DNA from: Massilibacteroides vaginae
Lineage (GTDB): Bacteria; Bacteroidota; Bacteroidia; Bacteroidales; Tannerellaceae
DNA length: 64,000 nucleotides
Direction of reading: 5' to 3'
NCBI RefSeq assembly: GCF_900178525.1
Contig: NZ_FXDJ01000009.1
Location: 828,263-892,262 of the forward strand
In this document: positions 36,637 through 46,319 of the stretch, piece after piece
Position numbering within the stretch: position 1 is the first letter of the stretch
How the letters are laid out: every line of letters starts with the position of its first letter
Position numbers and translations under genes: made by a program
Notes under the pieces: generated by a model
Seen by the model: only the letters and a program-made list of their open reading frames with translations
Databases searched by the model: none
What the model was told of the DNA's origin: nothing

Positions 36637-39141
36637 ATGAAGCTAAATTGGAAAGAAATAAGTTGGCATGCGTTTGTTGTAGTTTTGTTTACAGCATTAA
36701 CTATGTTATATTTCTCGCCTGTTGTATTTGACGGTAAGTCTGTTCGACAGGGAGATACGGAAAAATTCGTTGGAATGGCACAAGAGCTCCTTAGTTATGA
36801 CAATGAGCAGAACAAGGATATTATTGCCTGGCAAGGAAATATGTTTTCCGGAATGCCCTCTTATCACACTACCGTTATAGGTGCTCCGTCTAATAATTTA
36901 TCTTTTTTCGGGAAAGTAATGTCCTTTTTGGATTATAATTGCGTCCGTATGGTTTTTATAGGGCTTTTGAGTTTTTATATTCTTATGTACGCAATAGGTG
37001 TGCGAAAATGGCTTGCGATTGCCGGTGCTATCGCTTTTGCTTTTGCCTCTTACAATCTCATTATTATTGAAGCCGGACATATCACTAAAGCATATGTAAT
37101 AGCCTATATGCCATTAACTTTGGCCGGTATGTTTTTGTTGTTCAAAAGAAATTATCTTTGGGGAATTCCTCTCTTTACCATTGGGGTAGCCATGTCTGTA
37201 TATGAAAATCACTTGCAGATTACTTACTATCTGATGTTGTTTTCCTTGTTTGTTTTTCTTGGTTTTGTTTATCAATCATTCAAAGAAAAGAAACTTGTTG
37301 AGTTTTTCAAAACTTCTTTGATTATGGTTGGATGTGTAGTGTTTGCGATATTACCGAATGCCGGAAACATGTATGGTAACCTTGAAATGAGTAAAACTTC
37401 TACCCGTGGTGCCACCGAACTTACTACTACGACTGCTGATGGGGAGAAGATTTCTTCGGGATTGGATAAGGATTATGCTTTTCAGTGGAGTTATCAGAAA
37501 CGGGAATTGTTGACTTTGTTGATTCCTAATGCGTTTGGTGGTGGGTCTGTTGGTACTTTAGGGCAGGATTCGGAGCTTTATAAAGCGGCAAGGGCTCAGG
37601 GGGCTCAGCTTGGGAAAGAGATACAAACCTATACGTACTGGGGGGATAAGTTTACTTCCGGACCGGTTTATTTTGGTGCTTTGGTTTGTTTTCTGTTCGT
37701 GTTTGGGATGTTTGTTATCCGGAGTCCTTATAAGTGGTGGTTGTTTGGGGGTGCTTTATTCCTGACGTTTCTCGCTTTGGGGCGTTATATGGATTGGTTT
37801 AATGATATTATGTTTCACTACCTGCCTTTGTATAATAAGTTCCGTACTGTTGAGATGGCGTTGGTTATCCCCGGTATGGTATTCCCGATTGTAGGGATTT
37901 GGGGATTGAAGGAATTCTTAGCCGGAGACGTGGACAAGGAGCTGTTTAAGCGCGGCATGATCGGGGCGTTGGCTATTACGGGAGGTCTTTGTCTGATTGT
38001 TTGGGTAATGCCGAACCTTCTGCTTGATTTCAGGTCTGAGCTTGATGCCAGAAATCAATTTCCGGATTGGTATTATCATGCGTTATTGACCGACAGGGCT
38101 TCTCTTGCTTCTGCTGACGCATTGCGCTCGTTGATTTTTATTGTATTAGGAGCGGGTTTAATGTTTTTCTACTGGAAAAATCAGCATAAGAAAACGATGG
38201 GAATGATTGTTTCCGCCGGAATTGCAGTCTTGATCTTGGCAGACTTGTGGACTGTAGATAAGCGTTTCCTGAATGAGGGTGATTTTATTAAAGAAAAGCC
38301 TCACGAAACGTATAAGGCCTCGGTGGCGGATAATGAGATATTGAAAGATACGGATCTTTCTTACCGTGTAGTCAACCTGAACGATCCGTTTCAGGAAACG
38401 AACACGTCTTATTTCCATAAGTCTATTGGTGGCTATCATGCCGCAAAACTCAGGCGTTATCAGGAGTTGATCGATCATCGACTTAGCGGCGAGTTAAATG
38501 GAATCATTGCAGCACTGCAAAAGGCGCAAACGGTGGAGGAAGTTATGGAAGTGTTTGCCTCTTCTCCTTCGTTAAACATGCTTAACACCCGGTATATTGT
38601 TTATCATCCGGAGCAAACGCCAATCCGCAATCCTTTCGCGTATGGAAATGCCTGGTTTGTATCTGAAGTAAAAATGGTAGAAAACGCAGACGCCGAAATT
38701 GCCGCGTTGAATGAAATAAGTCCATTGAGAACCGCTGTTGTGGATCAGCGTTTCGCTGCTGATTTAGCCGGCTTCGTTCCTGTGGTTGATTCTACAGCAA
38801 CAATAACAATGACTGCCTACAGACCGAATCGGCTGACTTATGTTACTGAAACAACCTCAGATCAGTTAGCTGTATTTTCCGAAATCTATTACGAGCCGGG
38901 ATGGAGAGTTACGGTTGATGGACAACCTGCTTCGCATTTCAGGGCAGACTGGACGCTGCGTGCTATGCTTGTTCCGGCAGGAAAACATGAAATCGTATTT
39001 GAGTTCTACCCCGAAACCTATGTTTTGGCGGCTAATGTAAGCGCATATAGTTCATTCCTTATTCTCTTGCTGTTTATCGCTGCCGTGGGTTATTCGATTT
39101 GGCAATATTACAGAAAGCCGAAAGCAACGGACAAAGAGTAA
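36637..39141 (+). CDS. YfhO-family membrane protein (GT-C-like)
   Basis: 834 residues with about 12-13 membrane helices in the first 550 residues and a last one near 805-825, enclosing a soluble domain (about 560-790). The first extracytoplasmic loop has SPVVFDGKSVRQGDTEKFVG, the conserved GD-type acidic loop of YfhO proteins. In Firmicutes YfhO attaches sugars to teichoic acids; in Bacteroidetes the role is not established but a lipid-linked-sugar-dependent transferase is the natural guess. Next to polysaccharide genes, divergent from a GT2. Ends at a two-way terminator. Confidence 0.82.
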   Translation: MKLNWKEISWHAFVVVLFTALTMLYFSPVVFDGKSVRQGDTEKFVGMAQELLSYDNEQNKDIIAWQGNMFSGMPSYHTTVIGAPSNNLSFFGKVMSFLDYNCVRMVFIGLLSFYILMYAIGVRKWLAIAGAIAFAFASYNLIIIEAGHITKAYVIAYMPLTLAGMFLLFKRNYLWGIPLFTIGVAMSVYENHLQITYYLMLFSLFVFLGFVYQSFKEKKLVEFFKTSLIMVGCVVFAILPNAGNMYGNLEMSKTSTRGATELTTTTADGEKISSGLDKDYAFQWSYQKRELLTLLIPNAFGGGSVGTLGQDSELYKAARAQGAQLGKEIQTYTYWGDKFTSGPVYFGALVCFLFVFGMFVIRSPYKWWLFGGALFLTFLALGRYMDWFNDIMFHYLPLYNKFRTVEMALVIPGMVFPIVGIWGLKEFLAGDVDKELFKRGMIGALAITGGLCLIVWVMPNLLLDFRSELDARNQFPDWYYHALLTDRASLASADALRSLIFIVLGAGLMFFYWKNQHKKTMGMIVSAGIAVLILADLWTVDKRFLNEGDFIKEKPHETYKASVADNEILKDTDLSYRVVNLNDPFQETNTSYFHKSIGGYHAAKLRRYQELIDHRLSGELNGIIAALQKAQTVEEVMEVFASSPSLNMLNTRYIVYHPEQTPIRNPFAYGNAWFVSEVKMVENADAEIAALNEISPLRTAVVDQRFAADLAGFVPVVDSTATITMTAYRPNRLTYVTETTSDQLAVFSEIYYEPGWRVTVDGQPASHFRADWTLRAMLVPAGKHEIVFEFYPETYVLAANVSAYSSFLILLLFIAAVGYSIWQYYRKPKATDKE

Positions 39142-39160
39142 AAGGTTTTATCCTATTGAT

Positions 39161-39217
39161 AAAAAAGTTATCCGGTAAAGATCAGCACAACTGATTTTTA
39201 CCGGATAACTTTTTTTA
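39161..39217. terminator. Bidirectional terminator
   Basis: Long stem AAAAAAGTTATCCGGTAAA pairing with TTTACCGGATAACTTTTTT around a 17-nt loop. A run on the left and T run on the right serve the convergent YfhO and S9 peptidase genes. Confidence 0.92.
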
Positions 39218-39228
39218 TAGGGGCAGGA

Positions 39229-41946
39229 TCAATAGCCCAGGTCGAATGGTTGATCTACGGCTTTTACTCCTTCACTCATCCACTGCGGCATGGGCTTTCC
39301 TTTTAGATAGTGATCGAAGAACTGCAGCATGCGTTTCTGGAAGTCTATACGGTTAGCCATTTTCGTAGGCCAATGCGGTTCGCCCGTGTAATTGAGTAGC
39401 CAAACCGGTTTTTGCAAGCGTTTTAACGCAACAAAATACTCGATGCCTTGATACCAGGGCACATGTCCGTCCGCATCATTATGCATAATGAGTATGGGCG
39501 TATTTACCTTATCCATGGTGAACAAGGGTGAGTTTTCATGATAACGCAGCGGAGCTTCCCAAGGGGTTGCACCGATACGACTTTGACCGTGTTCGTATTG
39601 AAATGAGCGGTTTAAGCCCGATCCCCAACGGATTCCGCCGTACGCGCTGAACATATTGACTACCGGCGCTCCGCTTTCGATTGCCGCAAACAAGTTTGTG
39701 CGCGTTGCCAGATAAGCCACCTGATATCCTCCCCAGCTATGTCCCTGAGCGGCAATTGCCTTTTCATCTATAAATCCTTTGTCAATCAACGACTGAATGC
39801 CGGGCATAACGCTATTGAAGCAATTTTCACCGGGATATCCATCGGTATAGCGAACATCCGGATTAAAGATGATGTAACCATTGCTGTTATATAGGTGGTA
39901 ATCAACTGTAGACCGGTGAGGCTGTGGCATCCGGTAAGCGTAAAGCGACTCCGAATTGCGTTCATAGAAATTTACAATCAGCGGATATTTCTTGTTCGGA
40001 TCAAAATCCGCTGGTTTGTAAACAACTCCTTCCAGTTTATTCCCATCGAGAGAAGTCCATGAGATTAATTCAGCCGTTCCCCAACGTATATTTTCTTGTT
40101 GTTTACCCAAGTGGGTAAGTTGAATGGATTTAGAGAAACTCAGGTCGGAATAACGGGTTTCGGGAAACTGAGTAAAGGATTCGGTAGAATAGATAACCGC
40201 ATTGGCGTTTTTGGCTTTCGCTATAAATGAAGCTTTGAAGTTACCGTTCAACACCATTTTCGGATTTGCCGCTTTGTTTAACGTAGCAGAATAGAATCCG
40301 GTAGTTTTCGTTGCCTCATTAAATCCGGTCAGCAGTTGCATTTCGTTCAGATCAATGTATTTCTTCTCCTTGTCGATTGTCTGTATCCGATATATCGTGT
40401 TTGTTTCCTTGCCGTTGATCGTTAGGTTGACCGGCTTTTCGGATGCCGTGGGGTTGAACTTCCAGATATTGTTTCTATCATACAACAAAAGGAATTGATC
40501 CTCTTTAGTCCAACCTGCCGCGCCATAAGCGGTAGGATAATCGGGAACATCATGGTCTGTGTCCCACGCCGGGAAAGTATCGGGCGATGTGAGTTTATAA
40601 ATCTTATTCTCTTTTAACAGGCAGGTAAACCAGGCACTATCCGCATTGCTGTACCAAAAAGCATATTTACCGGCCGGAGATAACCTGATCCGGTTCTCAT
40701 TCGCTTTGGTTAAGGTAGTTACTTCCCCACTTTGCAGGTTAACGGTGTATACATCCTGTTTGTTTTTCCCCCTCCACATCCGTTCTGTTCCATAAGGCTC
40801 GTTAGCGAATAATAAGGCAATAGCTCCGGATTCCGGTAGCTGTAGGTTCGGAAGCTCCAGTGTATTGAGCTGATGAATACTTTCTGCCGGTAAATAATAG
40901 GCCGCCGTATACGTTTTTTGTGCGTCTTGTTTGCGATCCACCAATTGCTGCGTTTGTTGCACCGCTTCATTCCAGTTCCAGATTTGCACATCCGGTCTGT
41001 TTTCCGCTAAAACAGTGGTGTCGCGCTCGCGAAGTTTGGGAGATGTCGGGAAGAAGAGGTAATTACCGTCTTCCGAGAAACGGATATCTCCATGATGGCT
41101 GATTATCCAGTCTGAAGGAATGTTTGTATTCCCTGCTTCCGCGATAAGCTGTGCTTTTTCCGGAATTGCAGACAGGAATAAAGCATACTCGTTTTTCGCT
41201 TCCGTAGAATCTTTTTCCGCTTTATCGGTATAAAGAAAGGCTAATTTATCGCCTGCTTTATTGAATTTCACATTCCCGAACTTACCTTTTCCTTCCTTCA
41301 GCAATGTTTGCTGTCTGTTCGTTGTTTGATAAACATAAATTCCGGCTTTCTTATCAATTGAATCTCCTGCTGATATATAATACATGAAGTTGCCCTCTTT
41401 CGCGAATCCGAAATCAGAAACTCCGGGGATTGTATCTGTCGCTTTGCCGTCTAAAGACCGGATGTAAAGGGTGGAATCTTTTCTGTTGCCCTGTTTGTAA
41501 GCCAACCGGTCGGTGGTATAAGCCAATTTGTATGTACTGATTGAATCCAAGGTTTCCTGTTGTCCGGAAACGGAACACAAGATCAGTTTATTCATCGGCA
41601 TTTGATCGCGTTTTGTTTTCTGCAGCTTCAGTTTTTCCATCTCCACTAAAGGTGTTTTTTTCTCCACCACCAGATAACCGGACGATGACGCGAAAGCAAA
41701 ATTTCCGCCCGACGAAACACGAGCAACCTCCTTACCTGTTTTAGTAAATAGCAAAACAGTTGCATCGCCTTTCCAAGGCTCGTGTTTCACGGCAATAAAA
41801 TTGCCGTCGTCAGATAAATTCTGTTTTGTGATATGTTGCCAGTCGGCTAACTGCTCTGCCGTAAGTGCCTGATCCGGCTCTTGCGCGAAAGAAAAAAAGC
41901 TACTGAATAGAAAGCAAGAAACCACTACCTTAATCTTAAAACTCAT
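39229..41946 (-). CDS. Secreted S9-family prolyl-oligopeptidase-like serine peptidase
   Basis: 905 residues with a signal peptide (VVSCFLFSSFFSFAQ). A long N-terminal beta-propeller (about 30-640) with repeated strand pairs gates a C-terminal alpha/beta-hydrolase domain: nucleophile Ser about 737 in GHSWGGYQVA, acid in HNDADGHVPWYQ and His in TGEPHWPTK. The length exceeds classical prolyl oligopeptidase (about 700), as in many Bacteroidetes periplasmic S9 peptidases that degrade oligopeptides. Single gene, convergent with the YfhO gene across a shared terminator. Confidence 0.9.
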   Translation of the reverse strand: MSFKIKVVVSCFLFSSFFSFAQEPDQALTAEQLADWQHITKQNLSDDGNFIAVKHEPWKGDATVLLFTKTGKEVARVSSGGNFAFASSSGYLVVEKKTPLVEMEKLKLQKTKRDQMPMNKLILCSVSGQQETLDSISTYKLAYTTDRLAYKQGNRKDSTLYIRSLDGKATDTIPGVSDFGFAKEGNFMYYISAGDSIDKKAGIYVYQTTNRQQTLLKEGKGKFGNVKFNKAGDKLAFLYTDKAEKDSTEAKNEYALFLSAIPEKAQLIAEAGNTNIPSDWIISHHGDIRFSEDGNYLFFPTSPKLRERDTTVLAENRPDVQIWNWNEAVQQTQQLVDRKQDAQKTYTAAYYLPAESIHQLNTLELPNLQLPESGAIALLFANEPYGTERMWRGKNKQDVYTVNLQSGEVTTLTKANENRIRLSPAGKYAFWYSNADSAWFTCLLKENKIYKLTSPDTFPAWDTDHDVPDYPTAYGAAGWTKEDQFLLLYDRNNIWKFNPTASEKPVNLTINGKETNTIYRIQTIDKEKKYIDLNEMQLLTGFNEATKTTGFYSATLNKAANPKMVLNGNFKASFIAKAKNANAVIYSTESFTQFPETRYSDLSFSKSIQLTHLGKQQENIRWGTAELISWTSLDGNKLEGVVYKPADFDPNKKYPLIVNFYERNSESLYAYRMPQPHRSTVDYHLYNSNGYIIFNPDVRYTDGYPGENCFNSVMPGIQSLIDKGFIDEKAIAAQGHSWGGYQVAYLATRTNLFAAIESGAPVVNMFSAYGGIRWGSGLNRSFQYEHGQSRIGATPWEAPLRYHENSPLFTMDKVNTPILIMHNDADGHVPWYQGIEYFVALKRLQKPVWLLNYTGEPHWPTKMANRIDFQKRMLQFFDHYLKGKPMPQWMSEGVKAVDQPFDLGY

Positions 41947-42197
41947 AGTCGGAAAAAATCTTAAATGTTTGTATTTGTTTACAATAATACGCTTTTGGAT
42001 CGGAATAGCACGAATTGTTTGATAGATTTCTTAAAGGGGAGCTGTTGTATGGACAGATCGGATAGTTTTTTAGTTAAAATACAATTTATTGATTGTCAGA
42101 ACTAAACAATCAATGTAACACGATTGTAATATTTATGAAACGCGACCGAAACAATCGTTTCAGAAATTTGCCACCGATATTGTATAATTATTATTTG

Positions 42198-44459
42198 ATG
42201 GAGACTATATACCTGGTATTTTTAATATGCCTCTTTATTTTAGCGATATTCGACCTATCTGTGGGTGTAACCAATGACGCTACCAACTTTTTAAACTCTG
42301 CTTTAGGTGCAAGAGCAGCATCCTTCAGAACCGTGATGATCATCTCTGCTTTGGGTATTTTGATCGGAACAACTTTATCAAACGGGATGATGGATATCGC
42401 AAGGCATGGCATATACCAGCCCCAGCATTTTTATTTTACCGAGATCATGTGCATCCTGCTTGCCGTAATGCTTACGGATATGGTTTTGCTGGATATCTTT
42501 AACTCCTTAGGATTGCCAACTTCCACAACAGTGTCTCTTGTTTTTGAATTATTGGGAGCCACCGTAGCCGTCGCGCTGATCAAAATATCGAATTCTAACG
42601 GTCTGTTAAACTTAGGAGACCTGCTGAATACGGAAAGAGCCTTTACAATGATTCTCGCGATATTCCTTTCCGTCGCGATTGCTTTTATCTGCGGAATGAT
42701 TGTTCAATTCTTTACCCGTATACTATTCACGTTCAATTATAAGAAACAAAGCAAATACTTCGTTGCCGTTTTTGGAGGAGCAGCTGCCACTTCAATCGTG
42801 TATTTTATGCTTATTAAAGGATTAAAGGACGTTACCTTTATGACTTCCGATGTAAAAGCGATGATCTATGAGAATACGGATAAGATCGTGATATATTGCT
42901 TTATCGGATTTTCCATTCTTATGCAGGTATTGCATTGGTTTAAGATCAATGTATTTAAGATAATTGTATTGCTGGGAACATTTGCGTTGGCACTTGCTTT
43001 CGCGGGTAATGACCTGGTCAACTTTATTGGCGTTCCCATGGTTGCCTATTCTTCGTACGTCGATCTGATTGCGCAGGGAGGAGCCGTGTCGCCGAACTCA
43101 TTCCTTATGGAATCGTTAACGGAATCAGCACAAACGCCTTGGTATTTCTTGTTTGGCGCCGGCGTAATCATGATAATCGCCTTAATGACTTCCAAGAAAG
43201 CGCATACAGTTGTTAAAACCTCCTTGGACCTGTCTCGTCAAAAAGAAGGAGCCGAAAATTTCGGTTCATCCCCGATCGCGCGTACTTTAGTGCGTAAAAC
43301 AGCCAATATGTTTTCCTCCGTTATTAATACAATCCCACCCTCTGTAAGAGAATGGATAGACACCCGTTTTGTAAGCATTGAAATGCCCGAAGAAGAGCAA
43401 AATGTGAGCTTTGATATGGTAAGAGCTTCAGTAAATGTAGTGTTGGCCAGCTTATTGATCGCTTTAGGAACATCGTTTAAATTACCGCTCTCTACATCCT
43501 ACGTTTCCTTTATGGTGGCGATGGGTACTTCTTTGGCCGATAGAGCCTGGGGGCGTGAAAGCGCGGTATATCGTATCACCGGAGTAGTTTCGGTTGTTGC
43601 CGGTTGGTTTATTACGGCAGGGGCTGCCTTCCTTTTCTGTTTTGTGGTTGCGTTGATTATTTATCTTGGAGGTTTCGCGGCGATGATCGGCATGGTGGGA
43701 CTCGCTATATACATCTTAGTGCACAGTCACCTGATGTATAAGAAAAGACAACGTAAAGCCGCCTTGCAGGAAGAAGTGAACTCTACGGTAGCTGCTTTGC
43801 AAACCGTAACCGATAAAAATGAAGCCTTGTCTTTATTCCGCGAATTGAGTCGTGATGAACTGAACTCGACGTTGCTTTTTGCAAAAGACACCCTGCATAA
43901 AGTAGCCTATGGTTTTATGAACGAAAACCTGAAAGACCTCCGGCAGGCATTGCTTGATATAGAGGAAAAGAAGATCCATATTAAACAGGTTAAGCGCGTG
44001 GGAACATTAGGTGTCAGCCAGCTTGACCGTGAAATTGCCATCGAAAAAGGACTTTATTACTATCAGGGCAACGACTTCTCGAGTGAACTCATCTACAGCA
44101 TCCGTCGTATGACAGAGCCTTGCCGTGATCATATCGACAATCACTTTAATCCGCTTAGCGAAATACAGAAAGCGCATTATGGCGCGGCTGTAGACCGGAT
44201 TTGTGCTTATTTGCAGAAGTGTGCCGACCGATTAAAGGAGAACGACTATTCGTCCTTTAAAGAGCTTGTGTTGGAATCTTCCGCCTTGTCGAAAGACCTG
44301 GTTATTCTGAACAAAGAAGAATTACGTCGCCTGCAAGGTCAAACCGGCAGCACGAAGGTGAGCATGGTTTACCTCAACATGATACAGGAAACTAAAAATG
44401 TAGTTGTCTTCTCTACCAACCTCATGAAAGTGAGCCGTAAGTTCCAGGTGGAACGCTGA
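42198..44459 (+). CDS. pit: Inorganic phosphate transporter, Pit family with cytoplasmic C-terminal domain
   Basis: 753 residues from METIYLVFLICLFILAIFDL at 42198; an open frame begins 105 bp earlier but those residues do not look like the family. Two duplicated Pit signature repeats: GVTNDATNFLNSALGARAAS and AFAGNDLVNFIGVPM, in a membrane domain of about 10-12 helices (1-545). The C-terminal 200 residues are helical and charged (about 550-753), resembling the PhoU/DUF47-like regulators often encoded next to Pit; here it is fused. Takes up phosphate with cations. Length well above the usual 420-500 residues because of that extension. Confidence 0.88.
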   Translation: METIYLVFLICLFILAIFDLSVGVTNDATNFLNSALGARAASFRTVMIISALGILIGTTLSNGMMDIARHGIYQPQHFYFTEIMCILLAVMLTDMVLLDIFNSLGLPTSTTVSLVFELLGATVAVALIKISNSNGLLNLGDLLNTERAFTMILAIFLSVAIAFICGMIVQFFTRILFTFNYKKQSKYFVAVFGGAAATSIVYFMLIKGLKDVTFMTSDVKAMIYENTDKIVIYCFIGFSILMQVLHWFKINVFKIIVLLGTFALALAFAGNDLVNFIGVPMVAYSSYVDLIAQGGAVSPNSFLMESLTESAQTPWYFLFGAGVIMIIALMTSKKAHTVVKTSLDLSRQKEGAENFGSSPIARTLVRKTANMFSSVINTIPPSVREWIDTRFVSIEMPEEEQNVSFDMVRASVNVVLASLLIALGTSFKLPLSTSYVSFMVAMGTSLADRAWGRESAVYRITGVVSVVAGWFITAGAAFLFCFVVALIIYLGGFAAMIGMVGLAIYILVHSHLMYKKRQRKAALQEEVNSTVAALQTVTDKNEALSLFRELSRDELNSTLLFAKDTLHKVAYGFMNENLKDLRQALLDIEEKKIHIKQVKRVGTLGVSQLDREIAIEKGLYYYQGNDFSSELIYSIRRMTEPCRDHIDNHFNPLSEIQKAHYGAAVDRICAYLQKCADRLKENDYSSFKELVLESSALSKDLVILNKEELRRLQGQTGSTKVSMVYLNMIQETKNVVVFSTNLMKVSRKFQVER

Positions 44460-44504
44460 AAATGTTAAAAGATTTATTCTTAAGGATTTATTTCATGGAA
44501 TTTC

Positions 44505-44512
44505 TATTTTTG
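44505..44512 (+). promoter_or_regulatory. Candidate -7 element for aldo/keto reductase
   Basis: TATTTTTG, a match to TAnnTTTG, 22 bp before the ATG at 44535, giving a very short leader. Confidence 0.45.
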
Positions 44513-44534
44513 TTTAATCAAAACAGAAAGAACC

Positions 44535-45491
44535 ATGAAATACAACTTTTGCGGAAACAGCGGCCTGCAACTTCCTGAAATATCATTAGGATTATGGCAT
44601 AATTTTGGCGATGTAGATGATTTTAATGAAGCTACATCCATGATAACGCACGCCTTTGACAGCGGTATCACTCATTTTGATCTGGCAAACAATTACGGAC
44701 CTCCTCCGGGAAGCGCGGAAACGAACTTTGGTAGAATTCTGGCGAAAGAACTAAAAGGACACCGGGATGAGCTCGTTATTTCGTCAAAAGCAGGTCATCT
44801 GATGTGGGATGGCCCCTATGGCGACGGTGGTTCCCGTAAGTACATTATGGCCAGCATCGACCAGAGTCTTAAACGAACCGGACTGGAATACTTTGACATT
44901 TTCTATTCGCATCGTTACGACCCTCAAACGCCGATAGAAGAAACGATGCAAACCTTGGTCGATATTGTAAAGCAAGGTAAAGCGCTTTATGTCGGGATAT
45001 CAAAATATCCGAAGAAAGAACTGATAAAAGCCTACGATTTCTTGAAGAAACAACACGTTCCCTGCCTTATTTATCAGGATAAATACAGCATGCTGGTTCG
45101 TGATCCTGAAAAAGAACATTTATCAGTAAACGATAAATACGGTGTAGGATTTATCGCCTTCTCTCCCTTGGCACAAGGCTTACTAACGAATAAATACCTG
45201 CACGGTATACCCGAAAACTCGCGCGCGAATAAAAGTCACGGTTTCTTGCAAAGAGAAGAGGTGACAACTGAAGTAATCCATAAGGTAGTAGCATTAGACG
45301 AGTTGGCTAAAAAACGAGGTCAAACGTTAGCGCAGTTGGCTTTGGGCTGGCTGTTGCATAACGAGAAAGTAACATCGGTAATTGTAGGAACCAGTTCGTT
45401 GGCTCAATTAAAAGACAACCTGAGAGCGAGAGAATACACCGATTTCAGTACCGAAGAACTAAATTTAATAGAAAAAATTCTAGCAGATTAA
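44535..45491 (+). CDS. Aldo/keto reductase (YghZ/Gpr-like)
   Basis: 318-residue NADPH-dependent TIM-barrel reductase. Motifs: GITHFDLANNYGPPPGSAE with the catalytic Asp and Tyr, ISSKAGHLMWDGPYGDGGS with the catalytic Lys, FDIFYSHRYD with the His position, and VIVGTSSLAQLKDNL for the NADP phosphate. The GPPPGSAE segment is characteristic of the YghZ (L-glyceraldehyde-3-phosphate reductase) and Kv-beta-like subgroup. Cytoplasmic; probably detoxifies aldehydes such as methylglyoxal. Convergent with wbqC across the locus B repeat element. Confidence 0.9.
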   Translation: MKYNFCGNSGLQLPEISLGLWHNFGDVDDFNEATSMITHAFDSGITHFDLANNYGPPPGSAETNFGRILAKELKGHRDELVISSKAGHLMWDGPYGDGGSRKYIMASIDQSLKRTGLEYFDIFYSHRYDPQTPIEETMQTLVDIVKQGKALYVGISKYPKKELIKAYDFLKKQHVPCLIYQDKYSMLVRDPEKEHLSVNDKYGVGFIAFSPLAQGLLTNKYLHGIPENSRANKSHGFLQREEVTTEVIHKVVALDELAKKRGQTLAQLALGWLLHNEKVTSVIVGTSSLAQLKDNLRAREYTDFSTEELNLIEKILAD

Positions 45492-45504
45492 GCACCTGTT
45501 TTGA

Positions 45505-45648
45505 GTTAAAAACAAGGCTCGATTTCCTGTTTTTTAGGATTTTTTTAGGCAGCTGAAAATCAGCGCATTATACATGCCTGAAAACATAAAGGTTATTTCT
45601 TGAAAAATAAAGGTTATTTTTCAAGAAATAAAGGATATCTTTTTAAAC
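45505..45648 (+). repeat. 21-bp-period ATAAAGG element, locus B
   Basis: ATAAAGG boxes at 45586, 45607 and 45628, exactly 21 bp apart; the last continues ATATCTTTTTAAA. Eighty-one bp before the first box stands GTTAAAAACAAGG then CTCGATTT (45505-45525), a module also found 82 bp before the first box at locus C. Lies between convergent genes, so it is not a promoter for either. Confidence 0.88.
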
Positions 45649-45689
45649 ACATAGTAATATAAAAAACAGCCTCTTTTTTAAAGACGAAA

Positions 45690-46319
45690 TTAAGCTTGAA
45701 TAATCGATCGCTGAAGAACCAATAATCCTTCAGGCCCCATATTGAATAGAAGATCCGCGATACTTAGATTCGGCAAAAAACCGAATTTGTCTCTGAATAC
45801 CTGGTAATAGGGAAAAGGGTGGAACGCGGGGTCTTCTATTTTTGATTTCGGACTGATCGTTTCCCTGAAATCATGCGCAACCTCAGACTGATACTGATCG
45901 GTATATACAACGTTAGGCGTTAAATCCAACAAGTTACAAATCAACAGGCGAAGTTCTTCGTTGAAATCGAAAAGGAAATCATATTTCTTTTCATAGAAAG
46001 GAGCAAAATCATCCTGGTAATATTCGAAGAATGGACTGGTGCCATAGGCAGATACAAGCGCGTTCCAATGTAAATGCCGCCAATTCCCATGGTCGGAAAT
46101 ACGGATATCTTTGGTAAGGCATTTGATCGTGTCCGGCTTTTCAATGGGCACAGATAAAGCAAGCGCTCCGTTTGCTCCGGCTATAACACATCGGTTACGA
46201 TAGGTCTGTTTGAGGTAGTTTTCCTCTTTTTCAATTCTGATCTCCGGAAATTGTATTAGTTTACAATAGAACTGAACAGGAGCCAGATAGGCGGAAGATA
46301 AATAGGCCGTATTCATCAA
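45690..46319 (-). CDS. WbqC family protein
   Basis: 209 residues. Family markers: SSAYLAPVQFYCKLI at the N terminus, NRCVIAGANGALALSVPIEK, and LHWNALVSAYGTSPFFEYYQDDF. WbqC-like proteins were named from an O-antigen locus, but the activity is not established; in Bacteroidales this gene commonly follows lepB. Last gene of the dapB-lepB-lepB2-wbqC operon, with its start overlapping the stop of the upstream gene by 4 bp. Confidence 0.85.
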   Translation of the reverse strand: MMNTAYLSSAYLAPVQFYCKLIQFPEIRIEKEENYLKQTYRNRCVIAGANGALALSVPIEKPDTIKCLTKDIRISDHGNWRHLHWNALVSAYGTSPFFEYYQDDFAPFYEKKYDFLFDFNEELRLLICNLLDLTPNVVYTDQYQSEVAHDFRETISPKSKIEDPAFHPFPYYQVFRDKFGFLPNLSIADLLFNMGPEGLLVLQRSIIQA

